Assembly: GCA_025363575.1 (NCBI GenBank)
Contig: JANYDM010000021.1
Location: 1-64,000, forward strand
DNA length: 64,000 bases
Direction: 5' to 3'
From: Betaproteobacteria bacterium
GTDB taxonomy: Bacteria; Pseudomonadota; Gammaproteobacteria; Burkholderiales; SG8-41
Position 1 is the stretch's first letter. Each line of letters opens with the position of its first letter. The notes beneath the pieces were generated by a model. It was given only the letters and a program-made list of their open reading frames with translations. It was not told the DNA's origin and did no database searches. Shown here in pieces: positions 45,581 to 54,234 of the stretch. Made by a program: the position numbers and the translations under genes.

Positions 45581-46393
45581 CTAATCCTTGCCCAGTTCTT
45601 CGCCCATCTCGCGCGAACGCGCGTCCGCAGCTTTAACGGCGCGCACAATGGCTTCTTTAATGCCCGCGCTCTGCATGTTCTCCAGCGCCGCCGCGGTGGT
45701 GCCGCCTTTTGACGTGACGCGCGCGCGCAAAGTCGCTGCGTCCTCCGCGCTGGCGGCGGCAAGCTTGACCGCGCCGGCAAAGGTGTCGAGCGCAAGGCTG
45801 CGCGCCGCGGCGGGCGCCAGCCCCAGATCGAGCGCCGCCTGCTGCAGGGCTTCGATGAAATAAAAAACATAGGCGGGTCCGCTGCCGGACACCGCCGTGA
45901 CCGCGTCCAGCTGCGCCTCGTTTTCCACGCGCAGCGTGACGCCAACGGCGCCGAGTATCGCCTCGCTGCGCGCAATATCCTCGGCCGTCGCCCCTGGCTG
46001 CGCAAATATTCCGCTGCAGCCCGCACCCACCAGCGCCGGCGTATTCGGCATGGCGCGCACCAGCCGTGCATAGCCGCCCAGCCAGCGCGCGAGGTCGACG
46101 CTGCGGATGCCGGCGGCGATACTGATGACCAGCTGTTGCGAGAGGTGCGGTCGCAGCGCGGTTGCGACTTCGCGCGTGTTCTGCGGCTTGACCGCCAGCA
46201 CGATGCAGTCTGCGGCCGCAGCGGCGACATCCACGCGGTCGAAAGTCGTTACGCCGAACTGTTGCGCCAGGCGTGCGCGCGCGGCAGCGTCGATCTCGAC
46301 CGCGCGCAAAGTCTGCGCGGCATAACCTTTCTTCAGCAAGCCGCCGATGATCGCGGTGGCCATGTTGCCGCCGCCGATGAATGTGATGTTCAT
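45581..46393 (-). CDS. proC: Pyrroline-5-carboxylate reductase
   Basis: A 270-residue enzyme that performs the last step of proline synthesis with NAD(P)H. The start at ATG 46393 gives MNITFIGGGNMATAIIGGLL with the Rossmann GxGxxx motif at once; upstream residues in frame do not fit. VKPQ, MPNTPALVGAG and the signature AVSGSGPAYVFYFIEAL are all present. It lies between yggS and yggT, the standard order. Confidence 0.96.
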   Translation of the reverse strand: MNITFIGGGNMATAIIGGLLKKGYAAQTLRAVEIDAAARARLAQQFGVTTFDRVDVAAAAADCIVLAVKPQNTREVATALRPHLSQQLVISIAAGIRSVDLARWLGGYARLVRAMPNTPALVGAGCSGIFAQPGATAEDIARSEAILGAVGVTLRVENEAQLDAVTAVSGSGPAYVFYFIEALQQAALDLGLAPAAARSLALDTFAGAVKLAAASAEDAATLRARVTSKGGTTAAALENMQSAGIKEAIVRAVKAADARSREMGEELGKD

Positions 46394-46394
46394 T

Positions 46395-46435
46395 TGATGG
46401 TAATGGAAGATGAGCGATGGTAATGGAGTGATGGT
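46395..46435. repeat. Intergenic short direct repeat (GATGG type), yggS-proC
   Basis: GATGGTAATGGA occurs at 46396-46407 and again at 46416-46427, 20 bases apart. Together with an intervening GATGAGC, this resembles the units of the livK-livF hairpin. It lies immediately upstream of the proC start. There is no complementary arm. Confidence 0.5.
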
Positions 46436-46474
46436 TATTGGAACAACGCGCCGCAAAGCGATTTTACCCCGCCG

Positions 46475-47200
46475 TTACTCATTCATCGCTTGTCCTCGTC
46501 GTCCGAATATCGCGGCGCCGACGCGTACCATGGTCGCACCTTCCGCCACGGCGGCCTCGAGATCGGACGACATGCCCATGGAAAGGGTATCAAGCGTTAT
46601 GCCGGCCGCATTCAACCTTGCCATGAGCTCGCGCAATTCGGCGAAATGGCGCCGCTGTTGCGCGGGATCAGGACTGGCAGGCGGAATCGCCATCAAGCCG
46701 CGCAGCTTTAACTGCGGTAATTCGATGACAGCCCGCGCCAGCGCGAGCGCGTCCGCCGGCGCGACGCCGCTCTTACTCGCCTCGTCGCCGATGTTGACCT
46801 GGATGCAGACTTGCAGGGGTGCTAAGCCCGGCGGGCGCGCCGCGGCGAGTCGTTCGGCGATCTTTTTTCGATCGACGCTGTGTACCCATGCAAAGTTTTC
46901 GGCGATCTGGCGCGTCTTGTTGCTTTGGATCGGACCGATGAAGTGCCAGGCGGGCTGCTGAATACGAGCTTCTATCGCGGCCCCGCCGGCCGCGAGCGCG
47001 CGTATCTTGTCGAGCGCTTCCTGCACGTAATTTTCGCCGAATGCGTGTTGGCCGGCCGCGAGCGCGTCCGCGACTGCATCGGCGCCGAAGGTTTTGCTGA
47101 CCGCGATGAGTTCGATGTCGCCGGGATCGCGTCCGCAGGCGCGCGCAGCGCCGGCGATGCGCTGTCTTACGGCTTGCAAGTTGAGCCCGATTGTGGCCAT
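46475..47200 (-). CDS. yggS: PLP homeostasis protein (YggS/PLPBP)
   Basis: A 241-residue pyridoxal-phosphate-binding TIM barrel without known catalysis. The PLP lysine is Lys36 in LIAVSKTFG. HFIGPIQSNKTR, LMAIPP and the phosphate-binding MGMSSDLEAAVAEGATMVRVG near the C-terminus are diagnostic. It is the first gene of the yggS-proC-yggT-dynamin set and divergent from pilT across 90 bases. Confidence 0.96.
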   Translation of the reverse strand: MATIGLNLQAVRQRIAGAARACGRDPGDIELIAVSKTFGADAVADALAAGQHAFGENYVQEALDKIRALAAGGAAIEARIQQPAWHFIGPIQSNKTRQIAENFAWVHSVDRKKIAERLAAARPPGLAPLQVCIQVNIGDEASKSGVAPADALALARAVIELPQLKLRGLMAIPPASPDPAQQRRHFAELRELMARLNAAGITLDTLSMGMSSDLEAAVAEGATMVRVGAAIFGRRGQAMNE

Positions 47201-47290
47201 AATTTCGCGGTAACTGAGCGTTTATTCTGATCGGCAGCGCATTGCAGCATGCGCTTTGCGCTTACCCCTATCCCGCAACAGGAAATTATA

Positions 47291-48331
47291 ATGGACATCT
47301 CGGAACTGCTCGCGTTTGTCGTCAAGAACAAGGCGTCCGATCTGCATCTCTCGTCCGGCCTGCCGCCGATGATCCGGGTGCATGGCGATATCCGCCGCAT
47401 CAATCTGCCGTCGATGGAGCACAAGGACGTGCACGGCATGATGTACGACATCATGAACGACGGCCAGCGCAAGTTCTACGAAGAAAATCTCGAGTGCGAT
47501 TTTTCGTTCGCGATACCCAACCTCGCGCGGTTCCGCGTCAACGCGTTTGTGCAGCAGCGCGGCGCTGCCGCTGTCATGCGGACCATCCCGTCCAAGATCC
47601 TGTCGCTCGAAGATCTGAAAGCGCCGAAGATTTTCGGCGAGATCGCCGACCAGCCGCGCGGCATGGTGCTGGTCACCGGCCCCACCGGATCGGGAAAATC
47701 GACCACGCTAGCGGCGATGGTCAATCACAAGAACGAAACCGAGCTCGGCCACATTCTCACGGTCGAGGACCCGATCGAATTCGTGCACGAATCCAAGAAA
47801 TGCCTGATCAACCAGCGCGAGGTGGGACCGCACACGCTGTCATTTGCCAATGCGCTGCGTTCCGCGTTGCGGGAAGACCCGGACGTGATCCTGGTTGGCG
47901 AAATGCGCGACCTGGAAACCATCCGCCTCGCGATGACCGCGGCCGAAACGGGCCATTTGGTGTTCGGCACGCTGCACACGAGCTCAGCCGCCAAAACAAT
48001 CGACCGCATCATCGACGTGTTCCCGGCGGAGGAGAAGGAAATGATCCGCGCGATGCTGTCGGAAAGCTTGCGCGCGGTGATTTCGCAGGCGCTGCTGAAA
48101 ACGAAGGACGGCAGCGGACGCGCGGCGGCGCACGAGATCATGATCTGCACGCCGGCCATCAGGAACCTGATACGCGAAGCCAAGGTTGCGCAGATGTACT
48201 CGGCAATCCAGACCGGCCAGTCGTTCGGCATGCAAACGCTCGACCAGAACCTGCTGGAACTGGTCAAGCGCAATCTCATATCGGTCGATGAAGCGCGCGG
48301 CAAAGCCATGAACAAGGACAATTTCCGTTAA
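47291..48331 (+). CDS. pilT: Type IV pilus retraction ATPase PilT
   Basis: A 346-residue hexameric ATPase that depolymerises type IV pili. The start at ATG 47291 gives MDISELLAFVVKNKASDLHLSS, the usual PilT N-terminus. Walker A GPTGSGKST is at 130-137, the Asp box is VEDPIEFVHESK, Walker B DVILVGEMRDLET, and the retraction signature AIRNLIREAKVAQM is near the C-terminus. It is followed by pilU after 55 bases. Confidence 0.97.
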   Translation: MDISELLAFVVKNKASDLHLSSGLPPMIRVHGDIRRINLPSMEHKDVHGMMYDIMNDGQRKFYEENLECDFSFAIPNLARFRVNAFVQQRGAAAVMRTIPSKILSLEDLKAPKIFGEIADQPRGMVLVTGPTGSGKSTTLAAMVNHKNETELGHILTVEDPIEFVHESKKCLINQREVGPHTLSFANALRSALREDPDVILVGEMRDLETIRLAMTAAETGHLVFGTLHTSSAAKTIDRIIDVFPAEEKEMIRAMLSESLRAVISQALLKTKDGSGRAAAHEIMICTPAIRNLIREAKVAQMYSAIQTGQSFGMQTLDQNLLELVKRNLISVDEARGKAMNKDNFR

Positions 48332-48386
48332 TGTAACGTCCGCGGTTGCGCGGCGGTGAAACGCTCAATGCAATAAGGGGTGCGCA

Positions 48387-49523
48387 ATGGATCGTGACCA
48401 GGCAGTGCAATTCATGCATAACTTGCTGCGCGCGATGCTCAGCAAAAAAGCGTCCGACTTGTTTATTACTGCCGGATTTCCGCCTGCGTTCAAGGTCGAC
48501 GGCAAGATGACGCCGGTGTCCAATCAGACGCTTACGCCGCAGCACACGGCGGACCTCGCGCGCGCGATGATGAATGACAAGCAGGCCGCAGAGTTTGAGG
48601 AAACCAAGGAGTGCAATTTCGCGGTGGCCCCGGCCGGCATCGGCCGCTTCCGCGTCAATACATTCATGCAAATGCAGCGCGTCGGGATGGTGATGCGGAC
48701 GATCACCACCACCATTCCCAAATTCGACGATCTGAAGCTGCCGCCGGTGCTGAAGGACGTGATCATGAGCAAGCGCGGACTCATCATTTTTGTCGGCGGC
48801 ACGGGTTCGGGCAAATCTACCTCGCTGGCGGCCATGATCGGCTACCGCAACGAGAATAGTTACGGCCACATCATCACGATCGAAGACCCCGTCGAGTACG
48901 TACACGATCACAAAAACTGCCTGATCACGCAGCGCGAAGTCGGCGTCGACACGCTGTCGTGGGAGCACGCGCTGCACAACACATTGCGGCAGGCGCCCGA
49001 CGTCATTCTGATCGGCGAGATACGCTCGCGCGAAACCATGGAGCACGCGGTGGCGTTCGCCGAAACGGGCCACCTGGCGATGGGCACGCTGCACGCCAAC
49101 AGCGCCAACCAGGCGCTCGATCGCATCATCAACTTCTTTCCGGAAGAGCGCAAAGCCCAGTTGTTGATGGATCTTTCTCTCAACATTCGCGCGCTGATTG
49201 CGCAGCGGCTGATTCCCACCAAGGAGGGCAAGGGCCGGCGGGCGGCGATCGAAATCCTGCTCAATTCGCCGTTGATTCAGGACCAGATATTCAAAGGTGA
49301 AGTGCACGAGATCAAGGGCACGATGTCGAAATCCCGCGAAATGGGCATGCAGACTTTCGACCAGTCGCTGTTCGACCTGTACGAAGAGGGTGCGGTCAGC
49401 TATGAAGACGCGTTGCGCAACGCCGACTCGGTCAACGAATTGCGGCTGAAGATCAAACTCGAGGGCAAGGAGTCCAAGGACAAGGACGTCATGTCCGGCA
49501 TCGAACATCTCAACATCGTCTGA
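48387..49523 (+). CDS. pilU: PilT-dependent retraction ATPase PilU
   Basis: A 378-residue PilT paralogue that assists retraction under load. Walker A GGTGSGKST is at 137-145, with IEDPVEYVHDHK and DVILIGEIRSRETMEH following. It differs from PilT by the C-terminal extension after LNSPLIQDQIFKGEVHEIKG, which is characteristic of PilU. A ribosome-binding AAGGGG precedes ATG 48387. Confidence 0.96.
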   Translation: MDRDQAVQFMHNLLRAMLSKKASDLFITAGFPPAFKVDGKMTPVSNQTLTPQHTADLARAMMNDKQAAEFEETKECNFAVAPAGIGRFRVNTFMQMQRVGMVMRTITTTIPKFDDLKLPPVLKDVIMSKRGLIIFVGGTGSGKSTSLAAMIGYRNENSYGHIITIEDPVEYVHDHKNCLITQREVGVDTLSWEHALHNTLRQAPDVILIGEIRSRETMEHAVAFAETGHLAMGTLHANSANQALDRIINFFPEERKAQLLMDLSLNIRALIAQRLIPTKEGKGRRAAIEILLNSPLIQDQIFKGEVHEIKGTMSKSREMGMQTFDQSLFDLYEEGAVSYEDALRNADSVNELRLKIKLEGKESKDKDVMSGIEHLNIV

Positions 49524-49550
49524 TCGCGGGCGTCTGCGCCCGTCTAGATA

Positions 49551-49590
49551 CGCCGGTTGAACGGAGCACTGCACGACCGTTCAACCGGCG
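49551..49590 (+). terminator. Hairpin after pilU
   Basis: A perfect 14-bp stem (49551-49564 with 49577-49590, CGCCGGTTGAACGG and its complement) with a 12-base loop, followed by TAATTATTT. The stem is strong, but the T-run is interrupted and the next gene starts only 10 bases later. It may be a partial terminator or a control element for the exporter gene. Confidence 0.5.
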
Positions 49591-49599
49591 TAATTATTT

Positions 49600-50346
49600 A
49601 TGACCCTTCCTTTCGAGTTGCACAGCCTGATCATCAGCGCGCTGGTGGTTTCGGCCGCCTATGTGATATTCGGCATCTCGGCGTTCGGCGCGGCACTGTT
49701 TACCGTGCCGGCATTGTCGTATCTATACCCGCTCGATTTCGTGCTGCCAGTGTGCGTGCTGCTCGACGTGTCCGCCTCGATTGCGATCGGCACCCGGTTT
49801 TCGCGCGAGTCGGACAAGCAGGAATTGTTGCGAATGGCGCCCGCCTGCCTCGTCGGTGCGGTGCTCGGCGTAACTCTGCTGGTGAACCTGCCGAGGCAGG
49901 CGACGCTGGTGGGGCTGGGCGGGTTTCTGCTTTTTTATGGCATCTATATGCTGCGGCAGGGCGGGGTCACGACGCCGGTGAGCCGCCGCTGGGCGCCAGT
50001 ATCGGGCTTTGCCGGCGGTGCGATGGGCACGCTGTTCGGCATAGGCGCGCCGCCTTACGCGATATATCTTTCCCGGCGGCTCGTCGAGAAGGGGGCGTTG
50101 CGCGCGACGCTCTCCAATATGGTGCTGCTCTCAACCGGCATACGCGCGCTCGTTTTCGCGGTGGGCGGACTGATGCTTGCAGACCGCCTGGTGGTGTTTG
50201 CGATCCTGCTGCCGTTCGCGCTTGGCGGGCTATGGTGCGGCAACCGCATACACGGGCGCATTTCGCGCGAGCAGGTGGCGCGCGTCATGAGCGCGGTGCT
50301 GATGTTAATCGGTACTTCGCTGGTGGTGCGCGCACTCGCGCAATAA
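49600..50346 (+). CDS. TauE/SafE (TSUP) family anion exporter
   Basis: A 248-residue membrane protein with about eight hydrophobic segments in two related halves: AAYVIFGISAFGAALFTVPA in the first and SGFAGGAMGTLFGIGAPPYA in the second. This is the TSUP pattern. Members move sulfite, sulfoacetate or other organosulfur anions, but the substrate cannot be inferred here. It has no partner gene and is convergent with the TMEM175-like gene. Confidence 0.88.
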   Translation: MTLPFELHSLIISALVVSAAYVIFGISAFGAALFTVPALSYLYPLDFVLPVCVLLDVSASIAIGTRFSRESDKQELLRMAPACLVGAVLGVTLLVNLPRQATLVGLGGFLLFYGIYMLRQGGVTTPVSRRWAPVSGFAGGAMGTLFGIGAPPYAIYLSRRLVEKGALRATLSNMVLLSTGIRALVFAVGGLMLADRLVVFAILLPFALGGLWCGNRIHGRISREQVARVMSAVLMLIGTSLVVRALAQ

Positions 50347-50360
50347 ATCCAGCGCACGCG

Positions 50361-50945
50361 TCAGAATTCTTTGCCGGCCAGCGCGTTCTCGATACGACGG
50401 TCGGGCACCAGCCACATCAGCGCCACCAGCACGTACAGCGCCTGTGATATCCATTGCGACCAGAAAGCGGCCGCGATCGCGGTGAGATAAATGACAGGCG
50501 ACGCCTTGCCTTTCCAATCGCGGCGGATCGCTCTGCCGAGCAGCGAATCCTGTCCCTGCGACTTTATGATGATTTGCTGCAGTATGTAGTACGCGATGGC
50601 CGCCATCAGCAATACCAGACCATAGAAAGCGGACGGCGCTCCTGCGAAATGGTTTTCTCCCATCCAGCCGGTGGCGAAGGGAAACAGCGACAGCCAGAAA
50701 AGCAGATGCAAGTTGGACCACAACATGGCCCCGGTCACGTTGTGAACCGTCTGCAGCATATGGTGGTGGTTGTTCCAGTAGATGCCGACGTAGACGAAGC
50801 TGAGCACATAGCTTAGAAAGACCGGGATCAGCGGCGCCAGCGCGTCCAGGCCCTCTTCATGCGGCACCTTGAGCTCCAGCACCATGATAGTGATGATGAT
50901 GGCGATCACGCCATCGCTGAATGCTTCGAGTCTGTTCCTGGTCAT
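50361..50945 (-). CDS. TMEM175/DUF1211 family cation channel-like protein
   Basis: A 194-residue membrane protein with six hydrophobic segments. The start at ATG 50945 gives MTRNRLEAFSDGVIAI, which carries the RxxxFSDG signature of TMEM175 helix 1, the pore-lining motif of prokaryotic TMEM175 potassium channels. WNNHHHML and LLFWLSLFPFATGWMGEN are further typical segments. An upstream start (51002) adds non-family residues. Confidence 0.87.
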   Translation of the reverse strand: MTRNRLEAFSDGVIAIIITIMVLELKVPHEEGLDALAPLIPVFLSYVLSFVYVGIYWNNHHHMLQTVHNVTGAMLWSNLHLLFWLSLFPFATGWMGENHFAGAPSAFYGLVLLMAAIAYYILQQIIIKSQGQDSLLGRAIRRDWKGKASPVIYLTAIAAAFWSQWISQALYVLVALMWLVPDRRIENALAGKEF

Positions 50946-51027
50946 ATCCGGATTGTCCTTGTGATTTTCCGCCGCTGGCCGCCCGATTCTTGAGCCGGTC
51001 AAGTCTTGCTTCCGCGCATTCTGCCGG

Positions 51028-51255
51028 TTAGCGGAACTTCCTTGCGTATTTGTCCTTTACTTCCCTGGAGATGTACGTGCTCAAGTCGCGTCCCGTTATG
51101 GCGCGTCTTTTCATTTCGGCGATCGCGGCTGCGCCCGCGCTCTCCGTGGTGTATTCATAATTCAAGCCGTCCTTGAACCGGACTATGATCGATTGCGCGT
51201 CCGCTGCGAAGGCAACCACGCCGGAATTACCGCTCAGGTTGAGGTAGGGTTGCAT
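51028..51255 (-). CDS. Conserved small protein, possibly KTSC-like
   Basis: A 75-residue protein starting MQPYLNLSGNSGVVAF. The middle strand SIIVRFKDGLNYEYT and the end GRDLSTYISREVKDKY resemble small KTSC-type proteins, but the lysine signature itself is not clear. It is cytoplasmic by appearance. It lies 28 bases after the methyltransferase gene on the same strand. Function unknown. Confidence 0.6.
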   Translation of the reverse strand: MQPYLNLSGNSGVVAFAADAQSIIVRFKDGLNYEYTTESAGAAAIAEMKRRAITGRDLSTYISREVKDKYARKFR

Positions 51256-51283
51256 GCCGAAATGTGCGGTTTGCGGGCTGCTC

Positions 51284-52453
51284 TCACGCGCCCGGCCCTT
51301 CCCCCGGCTTCTTGCGGCGCATGCTCCCCGCCATGATTTTGTACTCGAGCAGCCGGCATTCGAGCGCGCCGTTAAACAGCACCGTACGTTTTGACGCAGA
51401 CAAGCGTATGAGCTTTGGCAACTGGGCGTCGCCGGTAAAGATATAAGCGCGCCAGCCGCTGAAGCGCTGCTTGAGTGCGTCGCCGAGCTTCGGGTAGAAC
51501 TCCATGAGTTCGTGCGCATCCGACAGCCGCACGCCGTATGGCGGGTTGGAGACGATAACGCCGCTCTCGGCAGGCGCAGGTGTCTCAAGCACGTTCGCCT
51601 GCTTGAGCTGTATTTGCTTTTCAAGTTGCGCGGCGGCGATGTTCGCACGCGCGCTTTTCAGCTCGTCGCCGTAAAGGTCGCTGCCGTATATCGGCAGCGC
51701 GCCGTCGCGCGGGCGCTCGCTCGACTTCGCCGCATTCTGCAGCTCATCCCATTGTCCCCGGTCAAAATTCTTCAGCTTCTCGAACGCAAAACCGCGCCGC
51801 GCGCCAGGCGCGATATTAAGCGCGATGAGCGCGGCTTCTATAAGGATCGTGCCACTGCCGCACATCGGGTCGAGCAGGGATTCGGATGGCTGCCATCCCG
51901 CAAGGCGCAGCAGGCCGGCGGCAAGATTCTCGCGCAGAGGCGCTTCGCCCGTCGCGGTGCGGTAGCCGCGCTTGAACAGCGGATCACCCGAGGTATCGAT
52001 GTAAAGCGTCAGCTGCGCAGCGGTCAGAAACGCATGGATACGCACGTCAGGCGCCTGCGTGTTCACGTCAGGGCGCCGGCCGGCTTTCGCGCGAAATGCA
52101 TCGCATACGGCGTCTTTGATTCTAAGCGTCACGAAGTCCAGGCTTTTCAGCGGGCAGCGCAACGCCGCCAGGTTGACGCGTATGGTCTGGTCGACGTCGA
52201 ACCACTGCGGCCACGGCAGCGCGAGCGTGGCTTTGTAAATGTCGTCTTCGCTTTTGTACGGCGCGCTGCCGACGCGCCACAGAACGCGGCTTGCGACACG
52301 GCTCTCGAGATTGACGCGGTAAGCGAGTGCCAGAGGCCCGGCGAAGTGCACGCCGCCGTCGGCGGCTTTGATGCTGTCGGCCGGCAGCGCGGCGAGCTCC
52401 TGCGCGAGCATGGCTTCAAGTCCGCGCGGACAGGGAGCGAAAAAGTGTTCCAT
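51284..52453 (-). CDS. THUMP-domain 23S rRNA guanine-N2-methyltransferase, RlmL N-terminal-like
   Basis: A 389-residue class I methyltransferase. The N-terminus (FFAPCPRGLEAMLAQELAAL) and residues up to about 160 form a THUMP-containing RNA-binding region. The catalytic domain has LLDPMCGSGTILIEAALIA for S-adenosylmethionine and NPPYGVRLSD for the target base. It corresponds to the N-terminal half of E. coli RlmL and lacks the fused RlmK half, as in the shorter YpsC-type proteins. The predicted target is a guanine N2 in 23S rRNA. Confidence 0.88.
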   Translation of the reverse strand: MEHFFAPCPRGLEAMLAQELAALPADSIKAADGGVHFAGPLALAYRVNLESRVASRVLWRVGSAPYKSEDDIYKATLALPWPQWFDVDQTIRVNLAALRCPLKSLDFVTLRIKDAVCDAFRAKAGRRPDVNTQAPDVRIHAFLTAAQLTLYIDTSGDPLFKRGYRTATGEAPLRENLAAGLLRLAGWQPSESLLDPMCGSGTILIEAALIALNIAPGARRGFAFEKLKNFDRGQWDELQNAAKSSERPRDGALPIYGSDLYGDELKSARANIAAAQLEKQIQLKQANVLETPAPAESGVIVSNPPYGVRLSDAHELMEFYPKLGDALKQRFSGWRAYIFTGDAQLPKLIRLSASKRTVLFNGALECRLLEYKIMAGSMRRKKPGEGPGA

Positions 52454-52461
52454 GATGCAGG

Positions 52462-52890
52462 CTACCTTGCTTCGCTCATTGTTCTGTTGTCCTTCACGGC
52501 GTCTCCAGCGGGTTGCAGCGGGACCAGGACGTCATAGCCGATCAAGTGGCGGCCATTGCGCCGCCGCGACAGTTCGACTATGCGGGCATCGATCACCTGG
52601 CCGGCATCGAGTTCCCGCGCGAGAGCTCGATTTTCCTGCCTCGGCACGTAGCCGATTTTTCGTCCATTCCACTCGAGCCGAATGGCATCGACATCGTGGG
52701 GGTTGTCGTACTCGCGCACGAGCATCAGCGCGTCACCCGTTTTCATGTCCTTCCACACCATCCGGCCGTCATTGTAGCGGAACCCGGCAAGCGGCGAACT
52801 GCGCACCATCAGAAAGGGAATCGCTTCGCCGGCACTTGCGGGAGCGGCGAGCGCGAGCAACAGTACGGCCGGTGTCAGGGAACGGCGCAT
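52462..52890 (-). CDS. Secreted HIRAN-domain protein
   Basis: A 142-residue protein. Residues 1-20 are a signal peptide (MRRSLTPAVLLLALAAPASA). The rest is essentially one HIRAN domain: MLVREYDNPHDVDAIRLEWN followed by GRKIGYVPRQENRALARELD. HIRAN domains usually bind DNA ends in helicases such as HLTF. Here the domain is alone and apparently exported, which a nucleic-acid role does not easily explain. It lies 8 bases upstream of the methyltransferase gene. Confidence 0.82.
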   Translation of the reverse strand: MRRSLTPAVLLLALAAPASAGEAIPFLMVRSSPLAGFRYNDGRMVWKDMKTGDALMLVREYDNPHDVDAIRLEWNGRKIGYVPRQENRALARELDAGQVIDARIVELSRRRNGRHLIGYDVLVPLQPAGDAVKDNRTMSEAR

Positions 52891-52936
52891 CCCCTTGCTA
52901 ACGCGCGAAGCGCGCCGCGGGCCTATTACTTAAGTA

Positions 52937-53350
52937 TTAAAACGGCTTGACGACGACGAGAACGACGATGGCCAGAAGCAGGACGGTCGGCACTTCGTTC
53001 AGCCAGCGGTAAAAAACATGGCCATGGCGGTTGCCGTCGTATTTAAAATCAATCATGAGCTTTCCGCAGTAGACGTGGTAGACGAGCAGCGCCGCGACGA
53101 GGGCGAGCTTGGCGTGCAGCCAGCCGCCGCTGAAACCGTAACCCAACCACAGCCAGAGGCCGGATGCGAGCGTCAACACGGCGCCTGGCGTCATAATGCC
53201 GTAGAACAATTTGCGCTCCATTACTTTGAAGCGCTCTTTGCCGGTATTGTCCGCCGCCATCGCGTGGTAGACGAACAGGCGCGGCAGGTAAAATAATCCG
53301 GCGAACCAGGTCACCACGAAAATAATGTGTAATGCTTTCAACCAGAGCAT
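52937..53350 (-). CDS. hemJ: HemJ/CopD-like membrane protein
   Basis: A 137-residue protein with four hydrophobic helices. I chose ATG 53350 (MLWLKALHIIFVVTWFAGLF). His8, the FYLPRLFVYH motif and the late GYGFSGGWLHAKLALV and FYRWLNEVPTVLLL segments match HemJ, the heme-binding protoporphyrinogen IX oxidase of many proteobacteria. No other heme gene is adjacent. Confidence 0.83.
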   Translation of the reverse strand: MLWLKALHIIFVVTWFAGLFYLPRLFVYHAMAADNTGKERFKVMERKLFYGIMTPGAVLTLASGLWLWLGYGFSGGWLHAKLALVAALLVYHVYCGKLMIDFKYDGNRHGHVFYRWLNEVPTVLLLAIVVLVVVKPF

Positions 53351-53448
53351 GTGGACTCTTTCATACGCGCTGTGCGCTAGTTTAGCGGCGCTCGCGTCAG
53401 CCTGCTGCATTTGGACGAGTGATGCCGGCCGCCTGCGGCGCCTGCACC

Positions 53449-54234
53449 CTATTTGAGAAGTCTCCTGCGCGTCAATGCGAGCGCGACGTAGAATCCGCCG
53501 ACCGCAAACACGAACAGCATTGCCGTGTGCAGCGCCCACGTCGCGGGCACCACATCATTCATCAGCGGCCGCACGAGCGCGACCGCGTGCGTCAGCGGCA
53601 GCAAGGCCGCAACGTGCTGCAAGGCGGGCGGTAGCTCGCCGGCCGGAAAAAACACGCCGCAGATCATCATCATGGGCGTGATGAAAAGCGTGAAGTAATA
53701 CATAAAGAAGTCGTAGCTCACCGACAATGCAGTCATGATGAGCCCGAGGCTCGCAAACACGAGCCCCGCCAGGAACATGACCGGCAGCACCCATAGTGCC
53801 AGCGCCGATTTGGCAAAGCCGAGCGCGGTTGCCACTAAGAGCACGGCGCTGCCCGCCATGAAACTCTTGCTGGCGGCCCATACGAGCTCGGCGACCATGA
53901 TGTCGTCGAGCGTGACCGGCGCGTTCATGATCGCATCCCAGGTTTTTTGCACGTGCATGCGCGAAAAGCCGGCATACATCGCTTCGAACGACGCGGCCAT
54001 CATGGTGCTCGAGCACACCGTGCCGGCGGCAAGAAAGGCGATGTACGAAGTGCCGAACACGTCGGGCAACATGCGCCCGAGGCCGTAGCCGAAGCCGAGC
54101 ATGTACAGCATGGGGTCGGCCAGATTGCCGAGCACGGACGGAATCGCGAGCTTGCGCCAGACGAGCATATTGCGCCGCCAGACGTGGATGAAGCGCCGGC
54201 TCAAAACCGGCGGCGCCCAGATATTCTTCGCCAT
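53449..54234 (-). CDS. ABC-2 type permease (NodJ-like)
   Basis: A 261-residue integral membrane protein with six hydrophobic helices. It has the ABC-2/NodJ architecture: a long N-terminal segment (FIHVWRRNMLVWRKLAIPSV), the central SRMHVQKTWDAIMNAPVTLDD cytoplasmic loop and ICGVFFPAGELPPALQ before the last helices. Its start overlaps the stop of the ATPase gene by one base (TGATG). It should form an exporter with that ATPase; the cargo is unknown. Confidence 0.9.
   Translation of the reverse strand: MAKNIWAPPVLSRRFIHVWRRNMLVWRKLAIPSVLGNLADPMLYMLGFGYGLGRMLPDVFGTSYIAFLAAGTVCSSTMMAASFEAMYAGFSRMHVQKTWDAIMNAPVTLDDIMVAELVWAASKSFMAGSAVLLVATALGFAKSALALWVLPVMFLAGLVFASLGLIMTALSVSYDFFMYYFTLFITPMMMICGVFFPAGELPPALQHVAALLPLTHAVALVRPLMNDVVPATWALHTAMLFVFAVGGFYVALALTRRRLLK

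Noticed and set aside
45568..46230. Upstream extension of the yggT frame through proC
   Set aside because: It overlaps proC out of frame and has low-complexity Arg/Ser/Ala content; YggT is complete from 45567.
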